A stretch of DNA of 64,000 nucleotides from Arthrobacter ramosus (GTDB lineage: Bacteria; Actinomycetota; Actinomycetes; Actinomycetales; Micrococcaceae): positions 1,488,001 to 1,552,000 of the forward strand of contig NZ_BAAAWN010000001.1 in NCBI RefSeq assembly GCF_039535095.1, read 5' to 3'. The position numbers and the translations under genes were made by a program. Below, one piece after another: positions 28,327 through 37,441 of the stretch (position 1 is its first letter; every line of letters starts with the position of its first letter). The notes under the pieces are model-generated. The model worked only from the letters and a program-made list of their open reading frames with translations. It made no database searches and was not told where the DNA came from.

Positions 28327-29841
28327 ATGACTACTGTTGCCGCGCCGAACTCTGCCGCCATTCCCGCCGTGAACGCCGAAACCCCGGTCCGCGTCCGGTT
28401 CTGCCCCTCACCCACGGGAACTCCGCACGTTGGGTTGATCCGTACGGCTCTCTTCAACTGGGCCTACGCACGGCACACCGGTGGCAAACTGATTTTCCGG
28501 ATCGAGGATACCGACTCGGCCCGCGACAGCGAGGAAAGCTACCACCAACTGCTTGACGCCTTGAAATGGCTCGGCATCGACTGGGACGAGGGCGTTGAGG
28601 TTGGCGGGCCGCACGAACCGTACCGCCAGTCGCAGCGCAGCGACATGTACCAGGACGTCATCGCCAAGCTCAAGGCCGGCGGTCACATCTATGAGTCGTA
28701 CTCCACTCCCGAGGAGATCGAAGCACGGCACCGCGCCGCCGGCCGGGATCCGAAGCTCGGTTACGACGGCTTTGACCGCCACGTCACCGAGGAACAGCTC
28801 GCCCAGTACAAGGCCGAGGGCCGCAATGCCGTGTTGCGCCTGCGCATGCCGGACGACGACCTCACCTTCAACGACCTTGTGCGCGGGGAAATCACGTTCA
28901 AGGCGGGATCCGTGCCCGACTTCGCCGTGGTACGTGCCAACGGAGCTCCGCTGTACACATTGGTGAACCCGGTTGACGACGCACTCATGGGCATCACGCA
29001 CGTCCTCCGCGGCGAAGACCTGCTCAGTTCCACTCCGCGGCAGATCGCCCTCTACCGCGCCCTCTACGCCATCGGCGTGGCCGAGTACATGCCCGAATTC
29101 GGCCACCTTCCCTACGTCATGGGCCAGGGCAACAAGAAGCTTTCCAAGCGCGATCCGGAATCCAGCCTGTTCCTGCACCGTGAACGCGGCTTCATCCGCG
29201 AAGGATTGCTCAACTACTTGTCCCTCCTGGGCTGGTCCCTGAGCGCCGACGAGGACATCTTCACCGTGGAGCAGCTCGTGGCCAACTTCGACATCCACGA
29301 CGTCCTGGGCAACCCGGCGCGCTTCGATATCAAGAAGGCCGAAGCCATCAACGGAACGCACGTGCGCATGCTCACTCCGGAGGATTTCCGTCAGCGGCTC
29401 GTGCCGTACCTGCGTGCCGCCGGCTTCGTGGGGGAGATCCTGACTCCGCGCCAGGAAGAGATCCTCGCCGAGTCCGCGCCGCTGGTCCAGGAACGGATCA
29501 CCCTGCTGGGCGAGGCTCCCGAGATGCTCGCCTTCCTGTTCAAGAACGACGACGCGATCGACGTCGCCGACGACGCCCGCAAGGGACTCCCCGAGAACCT
29601 GGGCGAGGTGCTGGACGCCGCGTTGGCTGCGCTCGAACCCCTCGCCGACTGGACAGCAGAAAGCATCCAGTCAGCACTCAAGCAGGCCTTGGTGGAAGAT
29701 CTTGGCATGAAGCCGCGCCTCGCGTTCGGCCCAGTGCGCACGGCAATCTCCGGCCGCCGCATCTCGCCGCCGCTGTTCGAATCGATGGTCATCCTGGGCA
29801 AGGATTCCTCGCTCACCCGCCTGCGCGCGTTCCGCGGCTAG
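28327..29841 (+). CDS. gltX: glutamyl-tRNA synthetase
   Basis: Class I synthetase of 504 residues that charges tRNA-Glu. In actinobacteria it usually also misacylates tRNA-Gln for later GatCAB conversion. The HIGH-type box is [20 protein letters not shown] near residue 28 and the KMSKS-type box is KKLSKRDPE near 275. The [11 protein letters not shown] segment is also typical. The ATG at 28327 lies 10 bases after a TAAAGT. A HAD hydrolase gene follows by 12 bp. tRNA-Gln and tRNA-Glu genes lie about 3 kb further on. Confidence 0.97.
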   Translation: MTTVAAPNSAAIPAVNAETPVRVRFCPSPTGTPHVGLIRTALFNWAYARHTGGKLIFRIEDTDSARDSEESYHQLLDALKWLGIDWDEGVEVGGPHEPYRQSQRSDMYQDVIAKLKAGGHIYESYSTPEEIEARHRAAGRDPKLGYDGFDRHVTEEQLAQYKAEGRNAVLRLRMPDDDLTFNDLVRGEITFKAGSVPDFAVVRANGAPLYTLVNPVDDALMGITHVLRGEDLLSSTPRQIALYRALYAIGVAEYMPEFGHLPYVMGQGNKKLSKRDPESSLFLHRERGFIREGLLNYLSLLGWSLSADEDIFTVEQLVANFDIHDVLGNPARFDIKKAEAINGTHVRMLTPEDFRQRLVPYLRAAGFVGEILTPRQEEILAESAPLVQERITLLGEAPEMLAFLFKNDDAIDVADDARKGLPENLGEVLDAALAALEPLADWTAESIQSALKQALVEDLGMKPRLAFGPVRTAISGRRISPPLFESMVILGKDSSLTRLRAFRG

Positions 29842-29853
29842 TTCAGGCACGCC

Positions 29854-30567
29854 GTGATCAACGCACTTCATGAGTCATTCGGCACGATCCGGGGTGTCCT
29901 GTTCGACATTGACGACACCCTGGTGGACCTTGAGTACGCCATGACCACGGCCCTGCGTGACGTGAGCGAACACCTCCTGCCCGGCCTGGACCAGACCGGG
30001 TGGGAGAAGTTCGGACGGATCTTCACGCACGAAACCACGCATTTCTATGACCGGTATCTCGCCGGTGAATTGACGTTCAACGAGCAGCGCCTCCTGCGTG
30101 GCCGCGCAGCCCTGGGGCATTTCGGCGTGGAACTGGGAGGCGAGGACTCCCACACGTGGCTCAATGACTACTCGCGCTTGCAGCCCAGTTATGTCAGGGC
30201 CTTCAGCGATGTCCTGCCCGTCCTTGATGCACTGGACGCCGCGGGCATCCCTTATGGCGCCGTGAGTAACAACGTCCATGACTACCAGCGGGTCAAGCTC
30301 GACAGTGCGGGACTCGCCAGGGTCTCGGTCCTTGTCGGAACGGACACCGTAGGCGTGCCCAAGCCGGACCCCGCCATTTACCTGGAAGGGGTCCGTCGCT
30401 TGGGCACCACCCCGGCCGAGACCCTTTTTGTGGGAGACAACCGCCTTCTCGACGCCGACGGCGCCACGGCCGCCGGATTGCTGGGCATCTGGCTGAACCG
30501 CACCGGCGAGCACGCCTCCGACTTTTCCGTCCGGGAAATAGACTCCTTGACGCGACTGCTCGCCTGA
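29854..30567 (+). CDS. HAD-superfamily hydrolase
   Basis: A 237-residue phosphatase-like protein. Motif I is VLFDIDDTLVDLEYAM with the nucleophilic Asp and the +2 Asp, motif II is YGAVSNN, and the Lys and motif III-IV segments are VGVPKPDPAIYLEG and TLFVGDNRLLDADGA. An alpha-helical cap lies between. The phosphoester substrate is unknown. The GTG start at 29854 lacks a strong ribosome site, but the 12-bp gap from gltX suggests co-transcription and reinitiation. Confidence 0.9.
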   Translation: MINALHESFGTIRGVLFDIDDTLVDLEYAMTTALRDVSEHLLPGLDQTGWEKFGRIFTHETTHFYDRYLAGELTFNEQRLLRGRAALGHFGVELGGEDSHTWLNDYSRLQPSYVRAFSDVLPVLDALDAAGIPYGAVSNNVHDYQRVKLDSAGLARVSVLVGTDTVGVPKPDPAIYLEGVRRLGTTPAETLFVGDNRLLDADGATAAGLLGIWLNRTGEHASDFSVREIDSLTRLLA

Positions 30568-30578
30568 GGCTTCTGCCG

Positions 30579-32042
30579 CTACGCGCCCAGCCGGAACTTC
30601 CGCAGGAAAACGAACGTTCCGACGGAACCCGCCCCCAGGACGCCCACAAGCCCGAGCGCCGTGCCGGTATCGGACTTTTCGGCCATGCTCGACGGCGATA
30701 CCGCCGCAGCTCCCTGATGCAGTTCCGCTGTGCCCGCCGCGATTCGCGCATTTCCGTCCGCGAGTTTGTCGGCACCGGTGGACAACTGGGCCGATCCCGC
30801 GGCCAGTTTGGCGTTTCCATCGGACAACTTGGAGGCGCCCGCTGCCAACGCAGTGGAGCCGTCCAGGAGACCGGGGGAGGAGGGGTCAGCAGGGCTGCCC
30901 TTGATTCCCGTCATCAACGTGTCCGTGCCCGCAGCCAGGCGGGACGTTCCGTCCGTCATGCCGGCCGTGGCCTTGAGGAGCCCCGGATGCTCAGGGTCGC
31001 CAGGTACGCCGTCCATGCCCACGCGGATCTTTGCGGTTCCATCGGCGAGCATTTGGGTCCCCAGAACGACGCCCGGGGACGCCGGATCCTGGCTGTTGAG
31101 CTTCTGGGCGAGGGTGGCGAAACCGGCTGTCAGCTTGCCGGTCCCTGCCGCGAGCTTCCCGGTGCCGTCGGCGAGCCGTCCGGTGCCGTCGTGCAGTTGC
31201 GCCGCTCCGGCCGAAAGCTGGCCCGCCCCGGCCCGCAGTTGCGAGGCTCCGGCGTCAAGGCGGTGCGCGCCATCGTTGAGCGCATTGATCTGGGCCTTCA
31301 ACGCTGCCAGGGGCACCACGCCCTGGATGCCGTTGGCGGCGTCGGCGAGTTGCTGGAGCCCTTGGGCCAACGCTGCGGAGCCCGTTCCCTTGGTGGGATC
31401 GTCTCCGGCTCCCGGGTAACCTTTGAGCTGATCGGTGCCCGCGGCGAGCCGGGCAGCGCCCGCGTCGAGTTGGGCGGCACCGGCGTCGAGTTGGGCGGCT
31501 CCGTTGTTGAGCTGGTTCGCGCCGTTGTTGAGTTGAGTTGCGCCGTCGCCGAGATTGTTTTCAGCGTTGCCGCCCGGCGTCGGGGTCAGCGCCGCGGAAA
31601 GCTGCACGGCCCCGGCCGCGAGCTTCTGTGCGCCGTCGTCCACCTTGTAGACTCCGGGCGCTAGCTTGGCGTTGACGTCATTCTGGATTTTCACGGCCCC
31701 TGTAGCGAGTTTGTCGGCCCCATCCTTCAACTGCTGGGCTCCCGGAGCCAGCTTGCCTTGGATTCCGTTTTGGACTTTTGACGCGCCATCCGCGAGCTTG
31801 GCAGCACCTGTTCCGGCTTCCGCAGCTCCGCCTGCGAGCCGTGCAGCGCCGTCCTTGAGCTGGCCGGCGCCGGCGGATGCCTGGCCTGCGCCGTCATTGA
31901 GTTGCGCCGACCCTGCCGCGATCTTCCCAATGACCAAGGTGTAGAAGCCGAGGAGCGCGATGAGCAGGAGAGCGAGCACGGCAATAGCGATTATCTGGGC
32001 ACGGCTTCGTGTTCTGGTGGCAATTGCAGGGTTCGATGTCAT
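30579..32042 (-). CDS. membrane protein of xxxLxxG heptad repeats
   Basis: 487 residues. A helix near residues 15-37 (IIAIAVLALLLIALLGFYTL) anchors the N-terminus and a second one (GTALGLVGVLGAGSVGTFVFL) lies near the C-terminus, with a basic tail. Almost everything between is heptads of the form xxLxxGA, such as AQLNDGAGQASAGAGQLKDG, with a few breaks near residues 225 and 345 (ATLAQKLNSQDPASPGVV). This matches the X-X-X-Leu-X-X-Gly repeat seen in YhgE/Pip and in some MmpL-type transporters, here without the transporter part. An extracytoplasmic helical stalk is likely. The ATG at 32042 follows AGAGGAA by six bases. Function is unknown. Confidence 0.8.
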   Translation of the reverse strand: MTSNPAIATRTRSRAQIIAIAVLALLLIALLGFYTLVIGKIAAGSAQLNDGAGQASAGAGQLKDGAARLAGGAAEAGTGAAKLADGASKVQNGIQGKLAPGAQQLKDGADKLATGAVKIQNDVNAKLAPGVYKVDDGAQKLAAGAVQLSAALTPTPGGNAENNLGDGATQLNNGANQLNNGAAQLDAGAAQLDAGAARLAAGTDQLKGYPGAGDDPTKGTGSAALAQGLQQLADAANGIQGVVPLAALKAQINALNDGAHRLDAGASQLRAGAGQLSAGAAQLHDGTGRLADGTGKLAAGTGKLTAGFATLAQKLNSQDPASPGVVLGTQMLADGTAKIRVGMDGVPGDPEHPGLLKATAGMTDGTSRLAAGTDTLMTGIKGSPADPSSPGLLDGSTALAAGASKLSDGNAKLAAGSAQLSTGADKLADGNARIAAGTAELHQGAAAVSPSSMAEKSDTGTALGLVGVLGAGSVGTFVFLRKFRLGA

Positions 32043-32161
32043 GGGCAATTCCTCTCGATGACTTCCCGACAGCGGCGCTGCTGCCAGGGATCCCCCCATG
32101 TGACGCAGCTAACAAGCTAATCGGCCTGCAGCTGTGCCACGAAACAAGTGCGTGGCGTTGG

Positions 32162-32181
32162 TTACCGATTGGTAAATTACC
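32162..32181. promoter_or_regulatory. TetR-style operator candidate upstream of the heptad-repeat gene
   Basis: TTACCGATTGGTAA (32162-32175) is a palindrome of TTACC arms around four bases and overlaps a second one, GGTAAATTACC (32171-32181). Such TTACCnnnnGGTAA sites are common TetR-family operators. No TetR gene lies in this window. Confidence 0.5.
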
Positions 32182-32290
32182 GAGAGTAAACCTAAGGTAC
32201 CGTCGATTGCAAGGGTTTTTTCATGTCGGCATCGACGTCGGCGGATCGCTGAGGGTCCGCGCCGGGCGGGCGCGGGCCTGCGCGCTCGAT

Positions 32291-32319
32291 TTGTGTGCAT
32301 CGAAAGTCTCGGGTAAAGT
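32291..32319 (+). promoter_or_regulatory. promoter for tRNA-Gln
   Basis: TTGTGT (-35) and TAAAGT (-10) are separated by 17 bp, with the tRNA starting 66 bases further on. Confidence 0.5.
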
Positions 32320-32384
32320 AATTACTCGTGCTGAGGGGCACGGAGCGAAGGTTTACGCCATCGAATCCGGCCTAAAAGTGCCAA

Positions 32385-32456
32385 TGGGATATGGTGTAAT
32401 TGGCAACACTACGGTTTCTGGTACCGTCATTCTAGGTTCGAGTCCTGGTATCCCAG
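32385..32456 (+). tRNA. tRNA-Gln (anticodon CUG)
   Basis: The acceptor TGGGATA pairs with TATCCCA. The anticodon stem ACGGT/ACCGT encloses TTCTGGT, giving CTG for CAG codons. The T-arm has GGTTCGAGTCC. The discriminator is G and CCA is not encoded. Confidence 0.94.
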
Positions 32457-32492
32457 CTCTGAATAATCCGCATGTTTGTGTGGGAATTCGGA

Positions 32493-32520
32493 GTTTCAAA
32501 GCGGTTCGCCGATTTGAAAC
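32493..32520. terminator. hairpin between tRNA-Gln and tRNA-Glu
   Basis: GTTTCAAA and TTTGAAAC flank a 12-nt centre that can form GCG/CGC. There is no U-run, so termination is uncertain. Confidence 0.4.
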
Positions 32521-32596
32521 AAAGGTGAATGTATGAAATACTCATTCAGCTTGAATGCCGGAAGCGGTATTCAGAATGCAGGAAATCAAAGTGCAA

Positions 32597-32669
32597 GGCC
32601 CCATCGTATAGCGGCCTAGTACGCTGCCCTCTCACGGCGGTAACGCGGGTTCGAATCCCGCTGGGGTCA
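32597..32669 (+). tRNA. tRNA-Glu (anticodon CUC)
   Basis: The acceptor GGCCCCA pairs with TGGGGTC. The anticodon loop within TGCCCTCTCACGGCG reads CTC, for GAG codons. The T-arm has GGGTTCGAATCCCGC. The discriminator is A and CCA is not encoded. Confidence 0.94.
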
Positions 32670-32676
32670 CAAAATG

Positions 32677-32714
32677 AATCCCCCGGAACCAACAGGTTCC
32701 GGGGGATTTTTCTT
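32677..32714 (+). terminator. terminator after tRNA-Glu
   Basis: AATCCCCCGGAACC and GGTTCCGGGGGATT form a 14-bp perfect stem with loop AACA, followed by a T-rich run. Confidence 0.9.
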
Positions 32715-32855
32715 TGCATCAAGTATGACCCCCGAACCCTTGTACGCCGTACCTTTCTCCCCCTGTTTGCCGCGAGAAAGCCGAGGAGTGACCCGACTCG
32801 CCGTGTCGCAAGCGCTTTCCCATTTCAAAAGAGGGGAGAACTGTACGGCGGCCGC

Positions 32856-33419
32856 TCATTCTTCTTTCTGGAGGGCCTCTGCGGCGTCCTTGACCTTGAT
32901 GAGCGTGCGCAGGTTCCGCGTGGTGGTGCTCGCCTTGTAGCGGGCCTTTGCGGAGAGCTTGCTGAAGGGGCTGTCCAAGGTGCCTCCCGCCGGGGCGAGC
33001 CAAGCGGAGGCCTCGGGACCCAGCCGGACCTGCTCGACGCCGCCCTGCCCGGGGGCGCCGAGGGCCGTGCCGGCGTCGAACAGTTCGTCCAACATGGCCG
33101 CATCCGAGGCGAGGGTGATGTAGCTGTGCGTGGTTTTGTCGTCGGCCGGATAAGGGCAGGCTTCCACTAATTCGGCAACCCTTTCAGCAGTCAGGACCAC
33201 CACCCAGGCGTCATAACCAAATGCTTCCCTCAAGCACTCTTCAAACTCGTTCTTGACTCCCGCCGCGTCGAGTTCGCTCCGGAGCACCACGTTGCCGCTG
33301 GCCAGCAGGGTCTTGACGTCGGTGAAAGGGTGCGCCTTGAGGGCTGCCTTGAGGTCGGCCATCTTGATGTTGATCCCGCCCACGTTGATCCCGCGCAGGA
33401 ACACGGCAAAGCTGTTCAT
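32856..33419 (-). CDS. DUF1697 family protein
   Basis: 187 residues. The N-terminus FAVFLRGINVGGINIKMADL followed by TLLASGNVVLRSE is the hallmark of DUF1697, a family of small soluble proteins of unknown function. The C-terminus is basic. The ATG at 33419 has TAGGGT six bases upstream on its strand and no ribosome site, so it may be leaderless. The next leftward feature is the tRNA-Glu terminator on the other strand; the upstream neighbour is the IclR gene in the same direction. Confidence 0.88.
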   Translation of the reverse strand: MNSFAVFLRGINVGGINIKMADLKAALKAHPFTDVKTLLASGNVVLRSELDAAGVKNEFEECLREAFGYDAWVVVLTAERVAELVEACPYPADDKTTHSYITLASDAAMLDELFDAGTALGAPGQGGVEQVRLGPEASAWLAPAGGTLDSPFSKLSAKARYKASTTTRNLRTLIKVKDAAEALQKEE

Positions 33420-33425
33420 GCGCCT

Positions 33426-33431
33426 ACCCTA
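33426..33431 (-). promoter_or_regulatory. -10-like box before the DUF1697 gene
   Basis: TAGGGT on the reverse strand, six bases before the ATG, with no ribosome site. Confidence 0.4.
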
Positions 33432-33480
33432 CCTGCGCGCGTCTACGGGAGGGTGCCTAAGGGAAGCAGATGGGAAGCGG

Positions 33481-34200
33481 TTAGTCGTTGTTCTTCCGCA
33501 GGGCTTCGGTCAATACCCGGGCGGCATTGCAGACGACTTCGGCATGCAGGCGTCCCGGCTGGCGGGTCAGGCGCTCGATGGGGCCCGAAATGGACACCGC
33601 AGCAATGACCCGGCCGGAAGGACCACGGACGGGTGCGGAAACCGAGGCGACCCCAGGCTCGCGTTCGCCGAGGCTCTGGGCCCAGCCCCGGCGTCGTACT
33701 CCTGCCAGGACAGTCGGCGTGAACCGGGCGTTCTGGAGTCCGTCCAGGAGACGGTCGTGGTCTTCCCATGCCAGCAGGATCTGGGCGGCGGAGCCGGCCT
33801 TCATGGAAAGCTGGGTGCCCACGGGAATAGTGTCGCGCAGGCCGATCGGACGTTCGGCCGAGGCAACGCAGACGCGCCAGTCGCCCTGGCGTCGGAAGAT
33901 TTGGGCGCTCTCCCCGGTGGCGTCGCGCAACTGGATCAAGACCGGGCCGGCAGAAGCGATGAGCCGGTCTTCGCCCGCCGCCGAAGCAAGCTCAACAAGG
34001 CGGCTGCCGAGGACAAAGCGGCCTTGGATGTCACGGCTCACGAGGCGGTGGTGGACGAGTGCCAGCGCCAGCCGGTGCACGGTGGGGCGGGCCAGCCCTG
34101 TTGCTGCCACAAGTTGAGCCAAGGTGGTTGGCCCCGCCTCAAGTGCGTCGAGCACTTGGGCCGCTTTATCGATGACGCCGACTCCACTAGAATTGTCCAT
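33481..34200 (-). CDS. IclR-family regulator, probable repressor of leucine genes
   Basis: 239 residues. The N-terminal winged helix is VIDKAAQVLDALEAGPTTLA then LVAATGLARPTVHRLALAL. The C-terminal effector-binding domain begins near RLIASAGPVLIQLRDATGES and includes RDTIPVGTQLSMKAGSAAQ and VSAPVRGPSGRVIAAVS. It is divergent from leuC. That position and family match LtbR of Corynebacterium glutamicum and NdgR of Streptomyces, which control leuCD and other amino acid genes. A role here is inferred from that context. The ATG at 34200 is chosen because the helix-turn-helix then starts at the usual distance. A palindrome lies just upstream. Confidence 0.9.
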   Translation of the reverse strand: MDNSSGVGVIDKAAQVLDALEAGPTTLAQLVAATGLARPTVHRLALALVHHRLVSRDIQGRFVLGSRLVELASAAGEDRLIASAGPVLIQLRDATGESAQIFRRQGDWRVCVASAERPIGLRDTIPVGTQLSMKAGSAAQILLAWEDHDRLLDGLQNARFTPTVLAGVRRRGWAQSLGEREPGVASVSAPVRGPSGRVIAAVSISGPIERLTRQPGRLHAEVVCNAARVLTEALRKNND

Positions 34201-34215
34201 GTAATGATATTGCCG

Positions 34216-34230
34216 TCTCAATATCTGAGA
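34216..34230. promoter_or_regulatory. operator candidate between the IclR gene and leuC
   Basis: TCTCA-n5-TGAGA palindrome, 16 bases upstream of the IclR start and 83 bases upstream of leuC. The half-sites recur before leuB, ilvD and the ilvB leader. Confidence 0.55.
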
Positions 34231-34312
34231 TGCAAGTTGTTTCACTGGCGCAGTTCGGATCGCTGATGTTCAGTGGAAGTAGTCAAGCCAACCGCAGTGA
34301 AGGGAGTAGGCC

Positions 34313-35767
34313 GTGGGAAAGACACTGGCCGAGAAAGTTTGGGATGCGCACGTGGTGCGCAAGGGCGAGGGCGAAGGAGCCAACGCCCAGCCCGATCTTC
34401 TGTTCATCGACCTGCACCTCGTGCACGAGGTGACCTCCCCGCAGGCCTTTGAGGGTTTGCGCCTGGCCGGCCGCCCCTTGCGCCGCCCCGACCTCACTAT
34501 CGCGACGGAAGACCACAACACGCCGACGCTGGACATCGACAAGCCGATTGCCGATCTGACCAGCCGCACGCAGATCCAGACCCTGCGCAACAACTGCAAG
34601 GAGTTCGGAGTCCGCCTGCACTCGCTCGGCGACGCCGAACAGGGCATTGTGCACGTTGTCGGCCCGCAGTTGGGCCTCACCCAGCCCGGCATGACGGTTG
34701 TTTGCGGCGATTCCCACACCTCAACCCACGGCGCCTTCGGTGCGCTCGCCATGGGCATCGGCACTTCCGAGGTGGAACACGTCATGGCCACGCAGACGCT
34801 GTCCCTCAAGCCGTTCAAGACCATGGCCATCAACGTTGAAGGCACGCTGCGCCCGGGCGTTTCGGCGAAGGACATTATCCTTGCGGTCATCGCCAAGATC
34901 GGAACCGGAGGCGGCCAGGGCTACGTCCTGGAGTACCGTGGCTCGGCCATCCGGGCGCTCTCGATGGATGCCCGCATGACCGTCTGCAACATGTCCATCG
35001 AAGCCGGTGCCCGCGCTGGCTTGGTGGCTCCGGACCAGACGACCTACGACTACATGTACGGCCGCCCTCACGCCCCGCAGGGCGCTGAGTGGGATGCCGC
35101 CGTCGAATACTGGAACACGCTGCACACCGACGACGACGCCGCTTTCGATGTCGAGGTGGACCTCGACGCCGATACCTTGGAGCCGTTCGTGACCTGGGGG
35201 ACCAACCCGGGCCAGGGCATTTCGCTCAACGAAGCGGTACCGTTCCCCGCGGACTTCGGTGACGAGAACGCCAAACTGGCGGCCGAGCGCGCGCTGCAGT
35301 ACATGGGCCTCGAAGCCGGCACGCCCATGAAGGACATCCGGGTGGACACGGTCTTCCTCGGATCCTGCACCAACTCCCGCATCGAGGATCTCCGTGCCGC
35401 CGCCGATGTCATCCGCGGGCGGGAAAAGGACCCGAAGATCCGGATGCTCGTGGTTCCCGGCTCGGCACGCGTCCGCCTTGAGGCCGAAGCAGAGGGCCTG
35501 GACAAGGTGTTCAAGGAATTCGGTGCTGAATGGCGCTTTGCCGGCTGCTCCATGTGCCTGGGCATGAATCCGGACCAGCTGGAACCGGGGGAGCGCTGCG
35601 CGTCCACCTCGAACCGAAACTTCGAGGGGCGCCAGGGCAAGGGTGGCCGCACCCACTTGGTTTCGCCGGTAGTCGCAGGAGCCACGGCAGTACGCGGAAC
35701 GCTGAGCTCGCCTTCGGACCTGGAGCCCGCCTCTGTTTCCGCCTCCACCACCACCGACGCCGCCTAG
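34313..35767 (+). CDS. leuC: 3-isopropylmalate dehydratase, large subunit
   Basis: Aconitase-type [4Fe-4S] enzyme that, with LeuD, isomerises 2- to 3-isopropylmalate in leucine synthesis. The three cluster Cys are visible in [13 protein letters not shown] and in [12 protein letters not shown]. The other typical segments are [20 protein letters not shown] and [20 protein letters not shown]. The length of 484 fits. The GTG at 34313 follows GGGAG by six bases. The C-terminal tail after residue 465 is Ser/Thr-rich and lies beyond the conserved part. leuD starts 9 bp after its stop. Confidence 0.98.
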   Translation: MGKTLAEKVWDAHVVRKGEGEGANAQPDLLFIDLHLVHEVTSPQAFEGLRLAGRPLRRPDLTIATEDHNTPTLDIDKPIADLTSRTQIQTLRNNCKEFGVRLHSLGDAEQGIVHVVGPQLGLTQPGMTVVCGDSHTSTHGAFGALAMGIGTSEVEHVMATQTLSLKPFKTMAINVEGTLRPGVSAKDIILAVIAKIGTGGGQGYVLEYRGSAIRALSMDARMTVCNMSIEAGARAGLVAPDQTTYDYMYGRPHAPQGAEWDAAVEYWNTLHTDDDAAFDVEVDLDADTLEPFVTWGTNPGQGISLNEAVPFPADFGDENAKLAAERALQYMGLEAGTPMKDIRVDTVFLGSCTNSRIEDLRAAADVIRGREKDPKIRMLVVPGSARVRLEAEAEGLDKVFKEFGAEWRFAGCSMCLGMNPDQLEPGERCASTSNRNFEGRQGKGGRTHLVSPVVAGATAVRGTLSSPSDLEPASVSASTTTDAA

Positions 35768-35776
35768 GAGGGCCCC

Positions 35777-36379
35777 ATGGAAAAGTTCACCACCCACACC
35801 GGCATCGGTGTCCCGCTGCGCCAGAGCAATGTGGACACGGACCAGATCATTCCCGCGGTCTACCTGAAGCGGATTACCCGCACCGGTTTCGAAGACGCGC
35901 TGTTCTCAGCGTGGCGCAAGGACCCGTCCTTCATCCTGAACCAGGAACCCTTCAACGCCGGTTCCGTGCTTGTGGCGGGACCCGATTTTGGTACCGGTTC
36001 ATCCCGCGAGCACGCAGTCTGGGCACTGAAGGACTACGGGTTCAAAGCCGTACTCTCCTCCCGGTTCGCGGATATTTTCCGCGGCAACTCGGGAAAGCAA
36101 GGCCTCCTGGCGGCCGAGCTTGCCCAGGACGACATCGAACTCATCTGGAAGGTGCTCGAAAACGCGCCAGGCACCGAAGTCAAGGTGGACCTCGTGTCCA
36201 AAACCGTTGAGTGCGGAAACGTCGTGGCACCCTTCGAGATCGATGACTACACCCGCTGGCGCCTCCTGGAAGGCCTGGATGACATCGGCCTCACGCTCCA
36301 GCACGAGGAAGACATCACGGCCTACGAGGCCACAAGGCCTTCCTTCAAGCCGAAAACCCTGCCGGCGCGAATCCAGTAG
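35777..36379 (+). CDS. leuD: 3-isopropylmalate dehydratase, small subunit
   Basis: 200-residue partner of LeuC. The swivel domain holds [40 protein letters not shown] and [17 protein letters not shown], which contribute to the active site. The ATG at 35777 follows AGGAGG. It is co-transcribed with leuC and ends before a strong terminator. Confidence 0.98.
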   Translation: MEKFTTHTGIGVPLRQSNVDTDQIIPAVYLKRITRTGFEDALFSAWRKDPSFILNQEPFNAGSVLVAGPDFGTGSSREHAVWALKDYGFKAVLSSRFADIFRGNSGKQGLLAAELAQDDIELIWKVLENAPGTEVKVDLVSKTVECGNVVAPFEIDDYTRWRLLEGLDDIGLTLQHEEDITAYEATRPSFKPKTLPARIQ

Positions 36380-36426
36380 ATCAGCCGAAGAGGACGGGCG
36401 GCTGCCTGGCTAGCTTCTGCACCTTG

Positions 36427-36469
36427 AAAGGACCGGCGCACCCGAAGGAACGGGTGCGCCGGTCCTTTT
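36427..36469 (+). terminator. leuCD terminator
   Basis: AAAGGACCGGCGCACCCG and its exact complement form an 18-bp stem with a 6-nt loop, followed by TTTT. It may also serve the convergent AbiEi-like gene. Confidence 0.9.
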
Positions 36470-36499
36470 CGTGTGCGTGACGCGTTTCGCCGGATGTGT

Positions 36500-37441
36500 T
36501 CATGGCCTGATCCCGGCGTTGTGCAGCTTCAACAAGAGTTCGGCGCCGTCTTTCGCTTCCGGCCACATCCAGCGGACTAGGGTCAATCCCGTTGCCCTCA
36601 GGCGGTCCTCCCGGATCTTTTCGGCCTTCAGAACGTCTTCCGGGCTGCGTCCGGCCAGATATTCGCCCCGACTGTATTTCGCCCAGCCATCGAATTCGCC
36701 CACGACGCCGTATTCCGGCCAATGGAAGTCCGAGTAACCGATCAGCCCTTGTGCGTCGCGATGCGCTGCCTGCAGTTCGGGCTTCGGAACACCGGCCAGT
36801 ATCATCACAGCGCGGCTCAATGATTCGCCCGGCGAACCGGACGCGGGATCAGCCGCCGCAAGTACTCTTTGCACTCGCCGTTGTTTGACTTTGCTCAGCC
36901 CGCCGAGTTGAGAGAGGACTCTTTCGCCGAATTCCTCCGGGGATCGCCCCGATTGACTCCAGAACGAGGCTGCGCGGTCCGCGGCCGGCAACGATCCCGT
37001 GAGGGGCAACATGGCGGCGAGGTCCCTGATGGTCTGGTCCATGGAGGTAACCCGCAGGCCGTCCAGCATCACAACTTCGCAATCCTCCGGGACGGCCAAG
37101 CGGCGCCTTATGCCATTCCGGGACCTGCCGCCGCCCGGTCCCGGCATGACCAGTGTCTCGACTTCCTCAGGCACCTCGATCAGCGGCAGGCCCCACAACA
37201 CGGCTGCTGATTGGCCGCAGAAGACCGGCGGCTTGCGGGCGGCGTCGTTCACGGCTTGGACTTTAACGCGGAACTGCTCCCACGGCTCAAGCTCCATCCA
37301 TCGGCTGACCGGAAGGTACAAACCCCGACGAATCCGTACTAGTTCATTGCGCAGGGCCATTCTTGCAACCGTCCGCCCTCCGTGGTCATCGTTGGGGTTG
37401 GAATGCGGGGTTATCCATGGATCGGGCCGGAAAGGTGGCAT
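36500..37441 (-). CDS. AbiEi-antitoxin-like / DUF559-type protein
   Basis: 313 residues. The N-terminal half has a winged-helix-like segment (GRTVARMALRNELVRIRRGL) followed by SAAVLWGLPLIEVPE, as in AbiEi-type antitoxins. The C-terminal half has EFDGWAKYSRGEY then EKIREDRLRATGLTLVRWMW, the Vsr/DUF559 endonuclease-like fold with its Asp and Lys/Arg residues. Many Micrococcaceae carry several such proteins without a toxin partner, and none is next to it here. The start is uncertain: the ATG at 37441 has GGAGG only one base away, and the frame remains open upstream into repeat DNA. Function is unknown. Confidence 0.65.
   Translation of the reverse strand: MPPFRPDPWITPHSNPNDDHGGRTVARMALRNELVRIRRGLYLPVSRWMELEPWEQFRVKVQAVNDAARKPPVFCGQSAAVLWGLPLIEVPEEVETLVMPGPGGGRSRNGIRRRLAVPEDCEVVMLDGLRVTSMDQTIRDLAAMLPLTGSLPAADRAASFWSQSGRSPEEFGERVLSQLGGLSKVKQRRVQRVLAAADPASGSPGESLSRAVMILAGVPKPELQAAHRDAQGLIGYSDFHWPEYGVVGEFDGWAKYSRGEYLAGRSPEDVLKAEKIREDRLRATGLTLVRWMWPEAKDGAELLLKLHNAGIRP

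Larger units (their letters stand above)
32043..32384. other. 342-bp gene-free stretch between the heptad-repeat gene and tRNA-Gln
   Basis: Contains the ribosome site and operator candidate for the leftward gene and a promoter for the rightward tRNA. No protein gene could be supported. Confidence 0.6.

Noticed and set aside
32009-32536. A rightward open frame across the tRNA-Gln region
   Set aside because: It runs through the tRNA and its promoter, starts within the heptad gene region on the other strand, and has no ribosome site or domain.
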